64,000 nt of DNA from an uncultured Muribaculaceae bacterium. GTDB lineage: Bacteria > Bacteroidota > Bacteroidia > Bacteroidales > Muribaculaceae. The notes below the pieces were generated by a model. The model saw only the letters and a list, made by a program, of their open reading frames with translations, was not told the origin of the DNA and searched no databases. Made by a program: the position numbers and the translations under genes. Position 1 is the stretch's first letter. Every line of letters starts with the position of its first letter. Below are positions 18,299 to 27,791 of this stretch, one piece after another. The stretch lies in assembly GCA_910586995.1 (NCBI GenBank), contig CAJUKZ010000004.1, forward strand, positions 37,380-101,379. Direction: 5' to 3'.

Positions 18299-18925
18299 AT
18301 GATACAATTCATAACCGACGGAAATTCCGTGGAAGTTATTATTGACCAGGCCCGAAAGGCTTTGGCTGGCGGTGTGAGGTGGATTCAACTCCGCATGAAA
18401 GATGCAACACCCGATGAGATAAAGAGTGTCGCATCTGTAATAGTACCCATGTGTCATGAAACTGAGGCCACAGTTATTGTGGATGATCATGTTGAACTTG
18501 TGGAGGCATGCGGCTTTGATGGAGTACATTTAGGAAAGTGCGACATGGATCCACGTAAGGCTCGCGAGATTCTTGGATCCGACAGGATAATCGGTTTTAC
18601 GGTCAATAGCGCAGACGATGCAATGCTTGCCAAGACATACCCTATTGATTATGTTGGAGTCGGACCATTTAGATTCACGAGCACTAAAAAAAAATTAGCG
18701 GAGATTCTCGGTATTGAAGGTATTTCAGAAATAATAAAAATATTAGGCCGGGAGATTCCATCTGTTGTAATCGGAGGAATTACGGTAGAAGACATAGCTG
18801 TTGTGAAATCGGCGGGTGCATGCGGAGTTGCCGTAAGTGGAGCTATCGCACATGCCGGAGACGTTCAATCAGCGGCAGATACATTTGTTAAAACAGACAT
18901 TGAGGGCACGATCCTTGATAATTAA
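18299..18925 (+). CDS. thiE: ThiE, thiamine-phosphate synthase
   Basis: It joins HMP pyrophosphate and thiazole phosphate. Canonical residues are present: IQLRMKD near 32, VDDHVELV near 60, DGVHLGKCDMD near 74, VGVGPFRFTSTKK near 118, VVIGGIT near 158 and GVAVSGAI near 180. It is the second ThiE-fold gene in the operon and the one with the full substrate-binding set. Confidence 0.93.
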   Translation: MIQFITDGNSVEVIIDQARKALAGGVRWIQLRMKDATPDEIKSVASVIVPMCHETEATVIVDDHVELVEACGFDGVHLGKCDMDPRKAREILGSDRIIGFTVNSADDAMLAKTYPIDYVGVGPFRFTSTKKKLAEILGIEGISEIIKILGREIPSVVIGGITVEDIAVVKSAGACGVAVSGAIAHAGDVQSAADTFVKTDIEGTILDN

Positions 18926-18937
18926 ATATTAGACTAC

Positions 18938-19720
18938 ATGAATGATATTCTCACAATCGGAGGCCGTGAATTCAGTTCTCGCCTTTTTGTAGGCACAGGC
19001 AAATTTTCGTCGCCTGACCTTATGCTCAAGTCGATATTAGCTTCGGAATCGCAGATGATAACAGTAGCGATGAAGCGCGTCAATCTGCTAAATGAAGCTA
19101 CTGACGACATGCTCACACATATAAACCGGGAGCATGTACAGTTCTTGCCAAATACATCAGGCGTGCGGGATGCGCGGGAAGCCGTGCTTGCAGCACAGAT
19201 GAGCCGTGAAATATTCGGTACTCCGTTTATCAAACTCGAGATCCATCCAGATCCGAAATATCTTCTTCCCGATCCCGTTGAGACACTTAAAGCGACTGAA
19301 GAACTTGCCAAAGACGGATTTGTAGTACTCCCCTATATACAGGCCGATCCGGTGCTGTGCAAACGTCTTGAGGAAGTCGGAGCTGCCGCTGTGATGCCGC
19401 TTGGCGCTCCTATAGGGACGAACAAGGGACTCCGCACACGCGATTTCCTTGAGATCATCATACAGCAAAGTTGTGTGCCGGTTGTAGTGGATGCCGGCCT
19501 CGGTGCTCCGTCGCATGCAGCTGATGCGATGGAAATGGGTGCTGATGCGGTACTCGTCAATACGGCTATTGCTATAGCAGATGATCCAGTCGCGATGGCT
19601 GATGCATTCAGATTAGCGACAATTGCCGGACGCAAGGCATATCTCGCAGGACTTGGTAAAGTCTCAAACAGCGCGCAGGCCACAAGCCCACTCACAAGCT
19701 TCTTATCACAAACCAAATAA
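18938..19720 (+). CDS. thiG: ThiG, thiazole synthase
   Basis: The TIM-barrel enzyme builds the thiazole from deoxyxylulose phosphate, dehydroglycine and ThiS thiocarboxylate. Visible motifs are FVGTGKFSS near 15, FLPNTSGVRDAREAV near 70, KLEIHPDPKYLLPD near 95, VMPLGAPIGTNKG near 152 and VDAGLGAPSHAADAMEMG near 187. Length (260 aa) is normal. Confidence 0.95.
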   Translation: MNDILTIGGREFSSRLFVGTGKFSSPDLMLKSILASESQMITVAMKRVNLLNEATDDMLTHINREHVQFLPNTSGVRDAREAVLAAQMSREIFGTPFIKLEIHPDPKYLLPDPVETLKATEELAKDGFVVLPYIQADPVLCKRLEEVGAAAVMPLGAPIGTNKGLRTRDFLEIIIQQSCVPVVVDAGLGAPSHAADAMEMGADAVLVNTAIAIADDPVAMADAFRLATIAGRKAYLAGLGKVSNSAQATSPLTSFLSQTK

Positions 19721-19732
19721 TAAAACTACAAG

Positions 19733-21448
19733 ATGAAGATCGACAATATCGACGTTTCGGCATATCCAAATTCTAATAAAAAGTATGTAGCAGGAACTTT
19801 ATATCCTGATATTCGTGTAGGCATGCGTGAGATCAACCAGTATCCTACTGTAGAGATTAAGGATGGCAAGAGGATAGAACATCCGAATGCACCTGTCACG
19901 GTATATGATACGAGCGGACCTTACACAGATCCTAAAATAAACACTGACATCAATGCAGGCATACCGCGAATAAGAACATCATGGATAGAAAAAAGGGGTG
20001 ATACCGAGATCCTTGATGATATAACAAGCGAATATGGACGTATGCGCATGAATGATGCATGCTTGCAGCCGATCCGATTTCCCGTTAACCATAAGCCGCG
20101 TCGCGCAGCTGAAGGCAAATGTGTGACCCAGTTGCATTATGCCCGTAAGGGTATTATAACTCCTGAGATGGAGTACGTTGCCATTCGCGAGAATCTGGAT
20201 AATAAAGAACGAGGTATAGACACATATATTACGCCAGAATTTGTTCGTGATGAGATTGCAGCCGGAAGGGCTGTGATCGCAGCAAACATCAATCATCCGG
20301 AGAGTGAACCTATGATCATAGGTAGCGCATTTTCTGTTAAGATAAATACAAACATCGGAAATTCCGCGCTTTCGTCAGGTATTGAGGAAGAAGTTGCAAA
20401 AGCCGTATGGAGTTGCTATTGGGGCGGTGATACCCTCATGGATTTATCGACCGGTGACAACATTCATGAAACACGCGAGTGGATCATCCGAAACTGCCCT
20501 GTGCCCGTAGGCACTGTTCCTATCTATCAGGCATTGGAGAAGGTCAACGGAGATGTGAAACGTCTGACTTGGGAAATATATCGCGATACTTTGATTGAGC
20601 AATGCGAACAAGGTGTGGACTACTTTACGATACATGCTGGTGTGCTTCGTGCGCATGCAGAACTGGTTGCTGAACGTCTGACCGGATGTGTGTCGCGTGG
20701 TGGCTCAATCATGACACAGTGGACAGTGCTTCACGACGAAGAAAGTTTCCTATATACTCACTTTGATGAGATATGCGAGATTCTCAACAAATATGACGTC
20801 GCCGTTTCTCTTGGCGACGGCATGCGTCCTGGTTCAACTCATGATGCCAACGACAGGGCACAGTTCCTTGAACTCGATGTACTTGGGGAACTGGCACAAA
20901 AGGCATGGCAGCATGATGTGCAGGTATTTATTGAAGGCCCGGGGCATGTGCCGATGCATAAGATTCCGGAAAACATGCAGCGCCAGAAGGAAGCGTGCCA
21001 CAACGCGCCATTTTACACTCTCGGACCACTGACCACTGATATAGCTCCCGGATACGATCATATAACATCTGCAATCGGTGCAGCAATAATTGGAGCTCTC
21101 GGTACTGCCATGTTGTGTTATGTGACTCCAAAGGAACACCTCTCTCTCCCTGATCTCGGAGACGTACGAGATGGAGTGATTGCGTATAAGGTCGCTGCTC
21201 ATGCCGCTGATCTGTGCAAGGGTCTTCCCGGAGCAAGTGTGAGGGATGACGCTTTAAGCAAAGCCCGCTATGATTTCCGTTGGAAAGATCAGTTTAATCT
21301 CTCGCTTGATCCGGAAAAAGCAAAGGAATACTATTTGCAATCCCGACGCGATGCCCCTGATGCAGATGATCGTTTCTGTACCATGTGCGGCCCTAACTTC
21401 TGCGCAATGCGAATATCACAAAATATAGCAGACAAATGCAATCAGTAG
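19733..21448 (+). CDS. thiC: ThiC, phosphomethylpyrimidine synthase
   Basis: A non-canonical radical-SAM enzyme that rearranges aminoimidazole ribotide to HMP phosphate. The C-terminal cluster motif FCTMCGPNFCAM (CxxCxxxxC) lies near residue 550, and the core motifs VPIYQALEKVNGD and SLGDGMRPGSTHDANDRAQ are intact. It overlaps thiH by 13 bases, suggesting coupled translation. Confidence 0.97.
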   Translation: MKIDNIDVSAYPNSNKKYVAGTLYPDIRVGMREINQYPTVEIKDGKRIEHPNAPVTVYDTSGPYTDPKINTDINAGIPRIRTSWIEKRGDTEILDDITSEYGRMRMNDACLQPIRFPVNHKPRRAAEGKCVTQLHYARKGIITPEMEYVAIRENLDNKERGIDTYITPEFVRDEIAAGRAVIAANINHPESEPMIIGSAFSVKINTNIGNSALSSGIEEEVAKAVWSCYWGGDTLMDLSTGDNIHETREWIIRNCPVPVGTVPIYQALEKVNGDVKRLTWEIYRDTLIEQCEQGVDYFTIHAGVLRAHAELVAERLTGCVSRGGSIMTQWTVLHDEESFLYTHFDEICEILNKYDVAVSLGDGMRPGSTHDANDRAQFLELDVLGELAQKAWQHDVQVFIEGPGHVPMHKIPENMQRQKEACHNAPFYTLGPLTTDIAPGYDHITSAIGAAIIGALGTAMLCYVTPKEHLSLPDLGDVRDGVIAYKVAAHAADLCKGLPGASVRDDALSKARYDFRWKDQFNLSLDPEKAKEYYLQSRRDAPDADDRFCTMCGPNFCAMRISQNIADKCNQ

Positions 21449-22608
21449 ACGAACGTAATACATCGACTTCTGTTTTTGGGAATGGTTTCGCGGACGTAAT
21501 AGGCCAATGGAGTTGGGACGAGACGGCCGCACGGTTTGGTACATTTAAGGCTGAAGATGTGAAAGCTGTGCTTTCAAAAGCCATCCGCAACCGTAAGCAG
21601 CTCAGTCCTGAAGACTTTATGGTGTTGATCTCACCGGCAGCAGAGCCATTTATAGAAGAAATGGCTCTGCTTAGCCGGCATTTCACACAGGAACGTTTCG
21701 GGAAGACAATATCTCTGTATATTCCCATGTATGTGTCAAATGCATGTACGAACAAGTGCGTGTACTGCGGATTCAATCACGATAATCCCTTGACCCGAAC
21801 CACCCTGACTATGGAACAGGTCGAGGCTGAATGCAAGGCTATACGCGAGCTTGGACCTTTCGAGAACCTGCTTATTGTATCCGGGGAATATCCTGCCTTA
21901 TGCGGAGTGGAGTATCTTGAGAAAACTCTGCGTGTATGCCGTCCCTATTTTCATAACCTGACAATAGAGGTGATGCCACTTAAACAGAGGGATTATGAGA
22001 GACTTGTGTCGTCTGGTCTCAATGGTGTGGTATGCTTTCAGGAGACATACAACCGGAAGGCATATCCCAAATATCATCCGCGAGGAATGAAATCCTTCTA
22101 CGACTGGCGTCTGAACGGATATGATAGGATGGGAAGGGCAGGAGTACATAAGATTGGAATGGGTGTGCTGATAGGCCTGGAAGACTGGAGAACGGATGTT
22201 ACTATGATGGCCAGGCATCTGCGTTATCTCCAAAAACATTATTGGCGTACACGATATAGTGTTAATTTCCCGCGTATGTGCCCCTCGGAAAGTGGATTCC
22301 AACCCAATGTGGTTATATCAGATAAAGAACTTGCCCAACTGACATTCGCGTTCAGGATCTTTGATCATGACGTAGATATTTCTTATTCTACGAGAGAAAG
22401 TCCCGAATTCAGGAATTCGATGATGCAGCTTGGTATTACATCCATGAGTGCCGGAAGTCAGACAGAACCAGGAGGATATGCGTCGTGTCCTGATGCTCTT
22501 GAGCAATTTGAGGTGACAGACCATCGTTCTCCTGCCGCAGTATGCAAATCCATCATTGACGGAGGTTGTGATCCCGTATGGAAAGACTGGGATCAGATAT
22601 TTGACTGA
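21436..22608 (+). CDS. thiH: ThiH, dehydroglycine synthase (radical SAM)
   Basis: The enzyme cleaves tyrosine to give dehydroglycine for ThiG. The radical-SAM motif is NACTNKCVYCGF near residue 105, followed by EAECKAIRELG and a C-terminal thiamine/biotin-associated domain ending GCDPVWKDWDQIFD. Using ThiH instead of the oxygen-dependent ThiO fits a strict anaerobe. Confidence 0.95.
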   Translation: MQSVDERNTSTSVFGNGFADVIGQWSWDETAARFGTFKAEDVKAVLSKAIRNRKQLSPEDFMVLISPAAEPFIEEMALLSRHFTQERFGKTISLYIPMYVSNACTNKCVYCGFNHDNPLTRTTLTMEQVEAECKAIRELGPFENLLIVSGEYPALCGVEYLEKTLRVCRPYFHNLTIEVMPLKQRDYERLVSSGLNGVVCFQETYNRKAYPKYHPRGMKSFYDWRLNGYDRMGRAGVHKIGMGVLIGLEDWRTDVTMMARHLRYLQKHYWRTRYSVNFPRMCPSESGFQPNVVISDKELAQLTFAFRIFDHDVDISYSTRESPEFRNSMMQLGITSMSAGSQTEPGGYASCPDALEQFEVTDHRSPAAVCKSIIDGGCDPVWKDWDQIFD

Positions 22609-22609
22609 T

Positions 22610-23335
22610 ATGGAAGACAATAACAAACTCAACAAGCATCAGCGGGTGCGCTACAGCCGCTCGCTGATGCTTCCCGAATTCAGCGAGGAGCATCAGTTGG
22701 CTCTGATCGGATCTAAAGTCTTGATCGTTGGAGCAGGTGCACTCGGATCAGTATGCTCCATGTATCTTGCCGCATCCGGTGTCGGCCATATAACGATTGT
22801 GGATTTCGACACTGTAGATCTAAGTAATCTGCAACGTCAGCTATCGTTCGTCTCATCGGACGTCGGAAAGAAGAAAGTGACGGCGACCGCAGAGCGTTTA
22901 CGCTCCATAAATTCCGACGTTGAAGTTACAGCAATAGACCGTCTATTGCGCAAATCCGACGCAGAGACGCTCATTCCAGAATTTGATTTAGTGATCGAGG
23001 GATCAGACAATCCGACTACTAAATACATGATTTCAGATCTGTGCCGAGAGTCAGGTATTACCTGTGTGATCGGTGGAATATCTGAAACGCGAGGTCAGGT
23101 AATGAGCTATACGAAAGGTAATGCATGCTATCGGGATTGGTTTCCTGAGCCGGGGTGTGGGGAGGGATTCACGCCATGTTCGGTTGGTGGTATACTTGGT
23201 CCAGTGCCAGGTATCATAGGTTCTATTATGTCTGCGGAGGCTTTAAAATTGCTTACGGGTATAGGGAAGCCTCTTGTCAACCGTTTGTTAAGCTTCGACG
23301 CTCTTAATATGAATACATTAGTATTTGATTTTTAG
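22610..23335 (+). CDS. thiF: ThiF/MoeB/HesA-family adenylyltransferase
   Basis: It should adenylate the ThiS C-terminus. Motifs are RYSRSLMLPEF near 15, VGAGALGSVCSMYLAASG near 42, the nucleotide loop DFDTVDLSNLQRQ near 68, and EGSDNPTTKY near 127. There is no C-terminal rhodanese domain, so sulfur must come from another protein. Start at ATG 22610, one base after the thiH stop, matches the family N-terminus; the 22556 frame start lies deep inside thiH. Confidence 0.9.
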   Translation: MEDNNKLNKHQRVRYSRSLMLPEFSEEHQLALIGSKVLIVGAGALGSVCSMYLAASGVGHITIVDFDTVDLSNLQRQLSFVSSDVGKKKVTATAERLRSINSDVEVTAIDRLLRKSDAETLIPEFDLVIEGSDNPTTKYMISDLCRESGITCVIGGISETRGQVMSYTKGNACYRDWFPEPGCGEGFTPCSVGGILGPVPGIIGSIMSAEALKLLTGIGKPLVNRLLSFDALNMNTLVFDF

Positions 23336-23354
23336 AGCAAATACACTACCTTTG
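23324..23354 (+). promoter_or_regulatory. Promoter for lrgAB
   Basis: TACCTTTG (23347-23354) is a good -7 box and TTTG (23324-23327) sits 19 bases upstream, so the promoter starts within the end of thiF. The lrgA ATG is 27 bases downstream. Confidence 0.7.
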
Positions 23355-23380
23355 CGCGGAAATAAAATTAAATCTAAGCG

Positions 23381-23770
23381 ATGGTAATATTACAACTCGC
23401 AATCATTTTCGCATTTCTTGGATTAGGAGAAATAATTGTGGCGGTCACAGGCATTCCGATCCCATCAAGCATCATGGGTATGCTTGCCCTTGTACTCGCG
23501 TTGCAGTTCAAGATCGTAAGGCCTCGTTGGGTAAGTGGAGTCTCTCAATTTCTTACCAATAACCTTGGCTTTTTTTTCATTCCCGCAGGCGTGAGCCTTA
23601 TGCTATACTTTGACGTTATAGCGCAGGAATGGCTGGCTATAGTCGTGGCTGCAGCGGTAAGCACTGCGATAGTAATACTTGTTACGGGACGTGTGCATCA
23701 ATATATCAGACGTGGACTGTCCCGCAGTACAACAACAGATAAAAACAATGTCGGACTTCCTGCAAAGTGA
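23381..23770 (+). CDS. lrgA: LrgA/CidA family membrane protein
   Basis: A 129-residue polytopic protein with about four helices. The family motifs GIPIPSSIMGMLALVLAL near 25 and NNLGFFFIPAGVSLMLYFD near 62 are clear. LrgA/CidA are holin-like proteins linked to murein hydrolase export or to organic-acid transport. It overlaps lrgB by 23 bases. Confidence 0.9.
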   Translation: MVILQLAIIFAFLGLGEIIVAVTGIPIPSSIMGMLALVLALQFKIVRPRWVSGVSQFLTNNLGFFFIPAGVSLMLYFDVIAQEWLAIVVAAAVSTAIVILVTGRVHQYIRRGLSRSTTTDKNNVGLPAK

Positions 23771-24449
23771 TGGGCTAACAGTCTTACTGATAGCACTTAC
23801 ATTCATAATATATGTGCTTGCACAACATCTGTACAAACGCACGCATATTCCTCTGTTAAATCCTATTTTGATAACAATAGCAGCGATAATATGCCTGCTT
23901 ATTGCGGCTGATATTCCATACGAGACCTACCATGAAGGTGGTAAATATATAGATTTCTGGCTGAAACCTGCTGTCGTTGCTCTTGGATTCCCTCTTTACA
24001 AGCAGCTTTCGGCAATACGCAAGCAACTCATACCTATAATTGCAGCGGAGCTTGCAGGATGTGTGGCCGGTGTAGTCTCGGTTGTCCTTATTGCGCGCTT
24101 TCTTGGAGCATCTGATGCTGTAGTCGCTTCGCTGGCTGCAAAGTCTGTCACGACTCCTATTGCTATTGAAGTGACAAAAGCAGTAGGTGGAATACCACCA
24201 CTGGCAGCCGCTGTTGTTATCTGCGTGGGGATTTTCGGCGGTATGTCCGGATTCCAGATCATGAGAATGTCTGGAGTCAGAAGTCCGATGGCCGGAGCAT
24301 TATCTATGGGCACAGCGGCACATGCGATAGGAACAACTATGGCTATAGAATCGGGAGGTGCGCGCTACGGTGCATGGGCTTCTCTCGGACTTACGCTAAA
24401 TGGACTGCTGACGGCTTTGCTCACACCGCTGATTTTATCAATCTTGTAA
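23748..24449 (+). CDS. lrgB: LrgB family membrane protein
   Basis: A partner of LrgA with about six to seven helices, ending near the terminator. Signature stretches are LNPILITI near 34, VALGFPLYKQL near 82, SVTTPIAIEV near 140 and GTAAHAIGTTMA near 193. ATG 23748 gives MSDFLQSDG and the expected length (about 233 aa); an earlier start at 23679 would sit inside lrgA. Confidence 0.9.
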   Translation: MSDFLQSDGLTVLLIALTFIIYVLAQHLYKRTHIPLLNPILITIAAIICLLIAADIPYETYHEGGKYIDFWLKPAVVALGFPLYKQLSAIRKQLIPIIAAELAGCVAGVVSVVLIARFLGASDAVVASLAAKSVTTPIAIEVTKAVGGIPPLAAAVVICVGIFGGMSGFQIMRMSGVRSPMAGALSMGTAAHAIGTTMAIESGGARYGAWASLGLTLNGLLTALLTPLILSIL

Positions 24450-24454
24450 ACATA

Positions 24455-24494
24455 CAGAAAAGCGCTGCTCCCGGATGGGAAAAGCGCTTTTCTG
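24455..24494. terminator. Bidirectional terminator between lrgB and the convergent lipoprotein gene
   Basis: A perfect 12-base stem, CAGAAAAGCGCT against AGCGCTTTTCTG, with A- and T-rich ends, lies between two convergent genes. Confidence 0.85.
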
Positions 24495-24516
24495 ATTTAT
24501 GGTTTATACGAGATGA

Positions 24517-25011
24517 TTACTTGGCATGAAGCTGAATGTGTCCGACTGACTGAGCCGGTGCTTCTGGTGTCTCTCCTCCAGGGATGTCATCAGCGGTTTC
24601 AACAATGTGCAACTTGTAGCCTACGATGCCGAAAGCAGGAGTCTTGTCCACGGCAAGGATCTCAAGTTCGATGTTGAAGTCGTAATCGCCAACCTCAAGA
24701 TTTTCCGTAGGGAAGCTGAATGCCAGTGGTGATACAACGCTTGCACCGATTCGTACGCCATCAAGGTAATATATCGCGGCTGTAGCGATCGCTTTCTTTC
24801 CGGCCTCGCGGTTTGTAACTTCAATGGAACTTACGGAGATCGGATTTCCCTTAACGATATACATAGATCCATCTTCAGCTTTTGTGGCGTTGTCGAATGT
24901 CACGGTAACGTCAACATCAGGCAGGTCATTATCATCATCGCATGATGTCATGGCCAACGGAAGGGCCACAAGACCAAGTAGTAGAGTCATAAACTTTTTC
25001 ATAATCTTCAT
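24517..25011 (-). CDS. Hypothetical lipoprotein
   Basis: A lipoprotein signal peptide with lipobox LAMTSC is followed by an acidic start (DDDNDLPDVDV), which often directs surface or outer-membrane sorting in Bacteroidetes. The rest looks beta-rich, about 160 residues, with no family I recognise. It begins 30 bases downstream of clpB on the same strand and may be cotranscribed. The start may be 25011 or the second Met at 25002. Confidence 0.8.
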   Translation of the reverse strand: MKIMKKFMTLLLGLVALPLAMTSCDDDNDLPDVDVTVTFDNATKAEDGSMYIVKGNPISVSSIEVTNREAGKKAIATAAIYYLDGVRIGASVVSPLAFSFPTENLEVGDYDFNIELEILAVDKTPAFGIVGYKLHIVETADDIPGGETPEAPAQSVGHIQLHAK

Positions 25012-25041
25012 AATTTATCGTTTGTCAATCATCACTTCTTT

Positions 25042-27630
25042 TCAATTCAAGAACACGAGTTCATCATCTTTTACATCAATGACAATCGGTTTGTCTCTAT
25101 CTACCTTCTGTGCAAGGATATCCTTACTTAGCTGATTGAGCACGAGTCGGTGTATGACACGCTTCACAGGACGCGCTCCGAATTCAGGATCATAACCTTC
25201 TTCAGCAAGATAGTGGAGAGCGGCCGGTGTAACCTCAAGGGTGACACCGTTGCGTTCGAGCATCTTCCTTACCGATGCTATCTGCAAGCCGACAATTTCC
25301 TCGATCTCCTTTTCATTGAGGGGAGTGAACATTATTATCTCGTCTATACGGTTGAGAAACTCTGGACGGATAGTCTGTTTAAGCATTTCCAGAACCTCAG
25401 CCTTTGTCTTCTCTACCACCTCAGTCTTATTCTCAGGTGTAATGGTAGCGAAGTTGTCACGTATCAGATGGCTACCCATGTTGGAGGTCATGATAATAAT
25501 GGTGTTTTTGAAATTGACATTTCTACCTTTATTATCTGTCAGGTGTCCATCGTCGAGTACCTGTAGCAGAATATTGAATACGTCCGGGTGGGCTTTCTCT
25601 ATTTCATCGAACAGAACCACAGAGTAGGGCTTGCGCCGTACAGCTTCTGTGAGTTGTCCACCTTCATCATATCCGACATATCCGGGAGGCGCTCCAACGA
25701 GGCGGCTTACGGAATGCTTTTCCTGATACTCGCTCATGTCGATACGAGTCATCATGTTTTCATCATCGAAAAGATATTCCGCCAATGCCTTTGCAAGCTC
25801 AGTCTTACCCACACCGGTTGTACCCAGGAATATAAACGATCCTATGGGACGGCGAGGATCATTAAGGCCTGCACGCGAACGACGAACGGCATCCGCAATG
25901 GCTTTTATCGCCTCGTCCTGTCCTACAACACGTTCGTGCAATTCCTCCTCGAGGTGCAGTAGCTTCTCTTTTTCGCTCTGGACCATTTTCATTACAGGTA
26001 TTCCTGTCCATCGCGATACAACGTCGGCTATGTCCTCGGCATCAACTTCTTCTTTTATCAGCGCACGGTCGCCTTGCATAGATCGCAACTGCTCCTGAAT
26101 GTTGGCATTCTCCGTTTCTTTCTGTTGAATACGTGAATACCTTATTTCCGCAACCTTAGCATAGTCGCCTTCGCGTTCAGCTCTGTCTGCTTCGAAATTC
26201 AGTTGCTCGATGTCGATCTTATTTTGCTGAATCCGGTTAATTAGATCCTTTTCCGCTTTCCACTTTGCGGTATATTCTTTTTCTTCCTCCCGCATAGTGG
26301 ATATTTCTTTCTCGATGTCGCGGACTTTGGCCTCATCACCTTCGCGTTTGATAGCTTCTCTTTCGATTTCTTTCTGAGCTATGCGTCTTGTTATCTCATC
26401 CAAAGCCTGTGGAACGGAATCGATTTCAAGACGAAGTTTTGAAGCAGCCTCATCCACAAGGTCGATTGCTTTGTCCGGTAAGAAACGGTCGGTGATGTAG
26501 CGCTCAGATAAAGTTACAGATGCAATAATCGCTTCGTCGCGGATTCTTACTTTATGATGATTCTCATAGCGTTCTTTCAAACCTCGCATTATGGCTATGG
26601 CCGCAGCTTCATCCGGTTCGTTTACCATAACCTTCTGGAAACGACGTTCCAGGGCTTTGTCTTTTTCAAAATACTTTTGATATTCGTCCAAGGTTGTTGC
26701 ACCGATGCTACGGAGTTCACCACGGGCCAGAGCCGGTTTGAGAATATTGGCTGCATCCATAGCGCCCTCCCCTTTACCTGCTCCTACAAGGGTATGTATC
26801 TCGTCGATAAACAGGATGATTTCCCCGTCGCTTTGAGTAACCTCGTTTACGATTGCTTTCAAGCGTTCTTCAAATTCGCCCTTGTATTTAGCTCCGGCCA
26901 CAAGTGCTCCCATGTCAAGAGAAAAGATCTGCTTTGTGCGCAGATTTTCAGGTACATCACCTCGCACAATTCGTTGGGCCAGCCCCTCCGCGATAGCAGT
27001 CTTGCCTGTGCCGGGTTCGCCGATCAGCATCGGATTGTTCTTCGTCCGTCGGCTGAGAATCTGGAGTACACGTCTGATCTCATCATCACGACCGATTACG
27101 GGATCAAGCTTTCCTTGTCTGGCACGCTCGTTGAGATTTATGGCATATTTGCTTAATGCATTATATGTCTCCTCAGCACTCTGGTCTGTGGCTTTTTTCC
27201 CCTTGCGTAGTTCCTCGACAGCAGCTTTCAGTTCCCGTTCGCTCAGCCCAGCATCTTTTAATATTGTTGATGCAGGTGAATTGATAGCAAACAGTGCCAT
27301 GAGGAGGGCTTCCAGAGTGACATATTCATCACCTCCGCTCTTGGCTATGTCAAGTGCTTTCTGCAAAACATCGTTTGAAGTGCGGCTAAGGTATGGTTCG
27401 CTTCCTGATACTTTAGGTAGCGCTGATATTTCCTTGTCGATCTGAGGCGCAAGCATACCTATGTTAGCACCTACTTTCTGAAAGATAAACTTCACAAGTG
27501 AATCACCTTCCTCGACCACGGCTTTCAGCAGGTGTACAGGTTCGATAGCCTGCTGGCCCGCTGCCCTCGTAAGCTCTACAGCCTTCTGTATAGCTTCCTG
27601 CGACTTGATGGTAAAATTGTTGAAATTCAT
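25042..27630 (-). CDS. clpB: ClpB, disaggregase chaperone
   Basis: A full-length (862 aa) Hsp100 protein. It has an N-terminal double Clp-N domain (about 1-145), AAA+ module 1 with GEPGTGKTAIAEG near 205, the coiled-coil middle domain (about 410-530, very charged), and AAA+ module 2 with GTTGVGKTELAKAL near 605. It rescues aggregated proteins with DnaK. A heat-shock promoter could lie in the 150-base gap upstream, but I see no clear minus-strand -7 box there. Confidence 0.97.
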   Translation of the reverse strand: MNFNNFTIKSQEAIQKAVELTRAAGQQAIEPVHLLKAVVEEGDSLVKFIFQKVGANIGMLAPQIDKEISALPKVSGSEPYLSRTSNDVLQKALDIAKSGGDEYVTLEALLMALFAINSPASTILKDAGLSERELKAAVEELRKGKKATDQSAEETYNALSKYAINLNERARQGKLDPVIGRDDEIRRVLQILSRRTKNNPMLIGEPGTGKTAIAEGLAQRIVRGDVPENLRTKQIFSLDMGALVAGAKYKGEFEERLKAIVNEVTQSDGEIILFIDEIHTLVGAGKGEGAMDAANILKPALARGELRSIGATTLDEYQKYFEKDKALERRFQKVMVNEPDEAAAIAIMRGLKERYENHHKVRIRDEAIIASVTLSERYITDRFLPDKAIDLVDEAASKLRLEIDSVPQALDEITRRIAQKEIEREAIKREGDEAKVRDIEKEISTMREEEKEYTAKWKAEKDLINRIQQNKIDIEQLNFEADRAEREGDYAKVAEIRYSRIQQKETENANIQEQLRSMQGDRALIKEEVDAEDIADVVSRWTGIPVMKMVQSEKEKLLHLEEELHERVVGQDEAIKAIADAVRRSRAGLNDPRRPIGSFIFLGTTGVGKTELAKALAEYLFDDENMMTRIDMSEYQEKHSVSRLVGAPPGYVGYDEGGQLTEAVRRKPYSVVLFDEIEKAHPDVFNILLQVLDDGHLTDNKGRNVNFKNTIIIMTSNMGSHLIRDNFATITPENKTEVVEKTKAEVLEMLKQTIRPEFLNRIDEIIMFTPLNEKEIEEIVGLQIASVRKMLERNGVTLEVTPAALHYLAEEGYDPEFGARPVKRVIHRLVLNQLSKDILAQKVDRDKPIVIDVKDDELVFLN

Positions 27631-27710
27631 ATGTCTAATAATAGTTTTACGTATTGGTCTCCCGTTGCTTGAGGCTCTTTATTATCTTTAACAATAGACG
27701 AAAGATAAAG

Positions 27711-27743
27711 TTTTGTGCGTATCAAGCCAATTATTTATCTTTG
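27711..27743 (+). promoter_or_regulatory. Promoter for the DUF5106-mnmA-kdsA run
   Basis: TATCTTTG (27736-27743) is a perfect -7 box, and TTTTG (27711-27715) lies 20 bases upstream as -33. Confidence 0.75.
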
Positions 27744-27791
27744 TAGTGCAAAACCCGTGCCAACAATGGCATCCAAATGTATATTCAGAAA

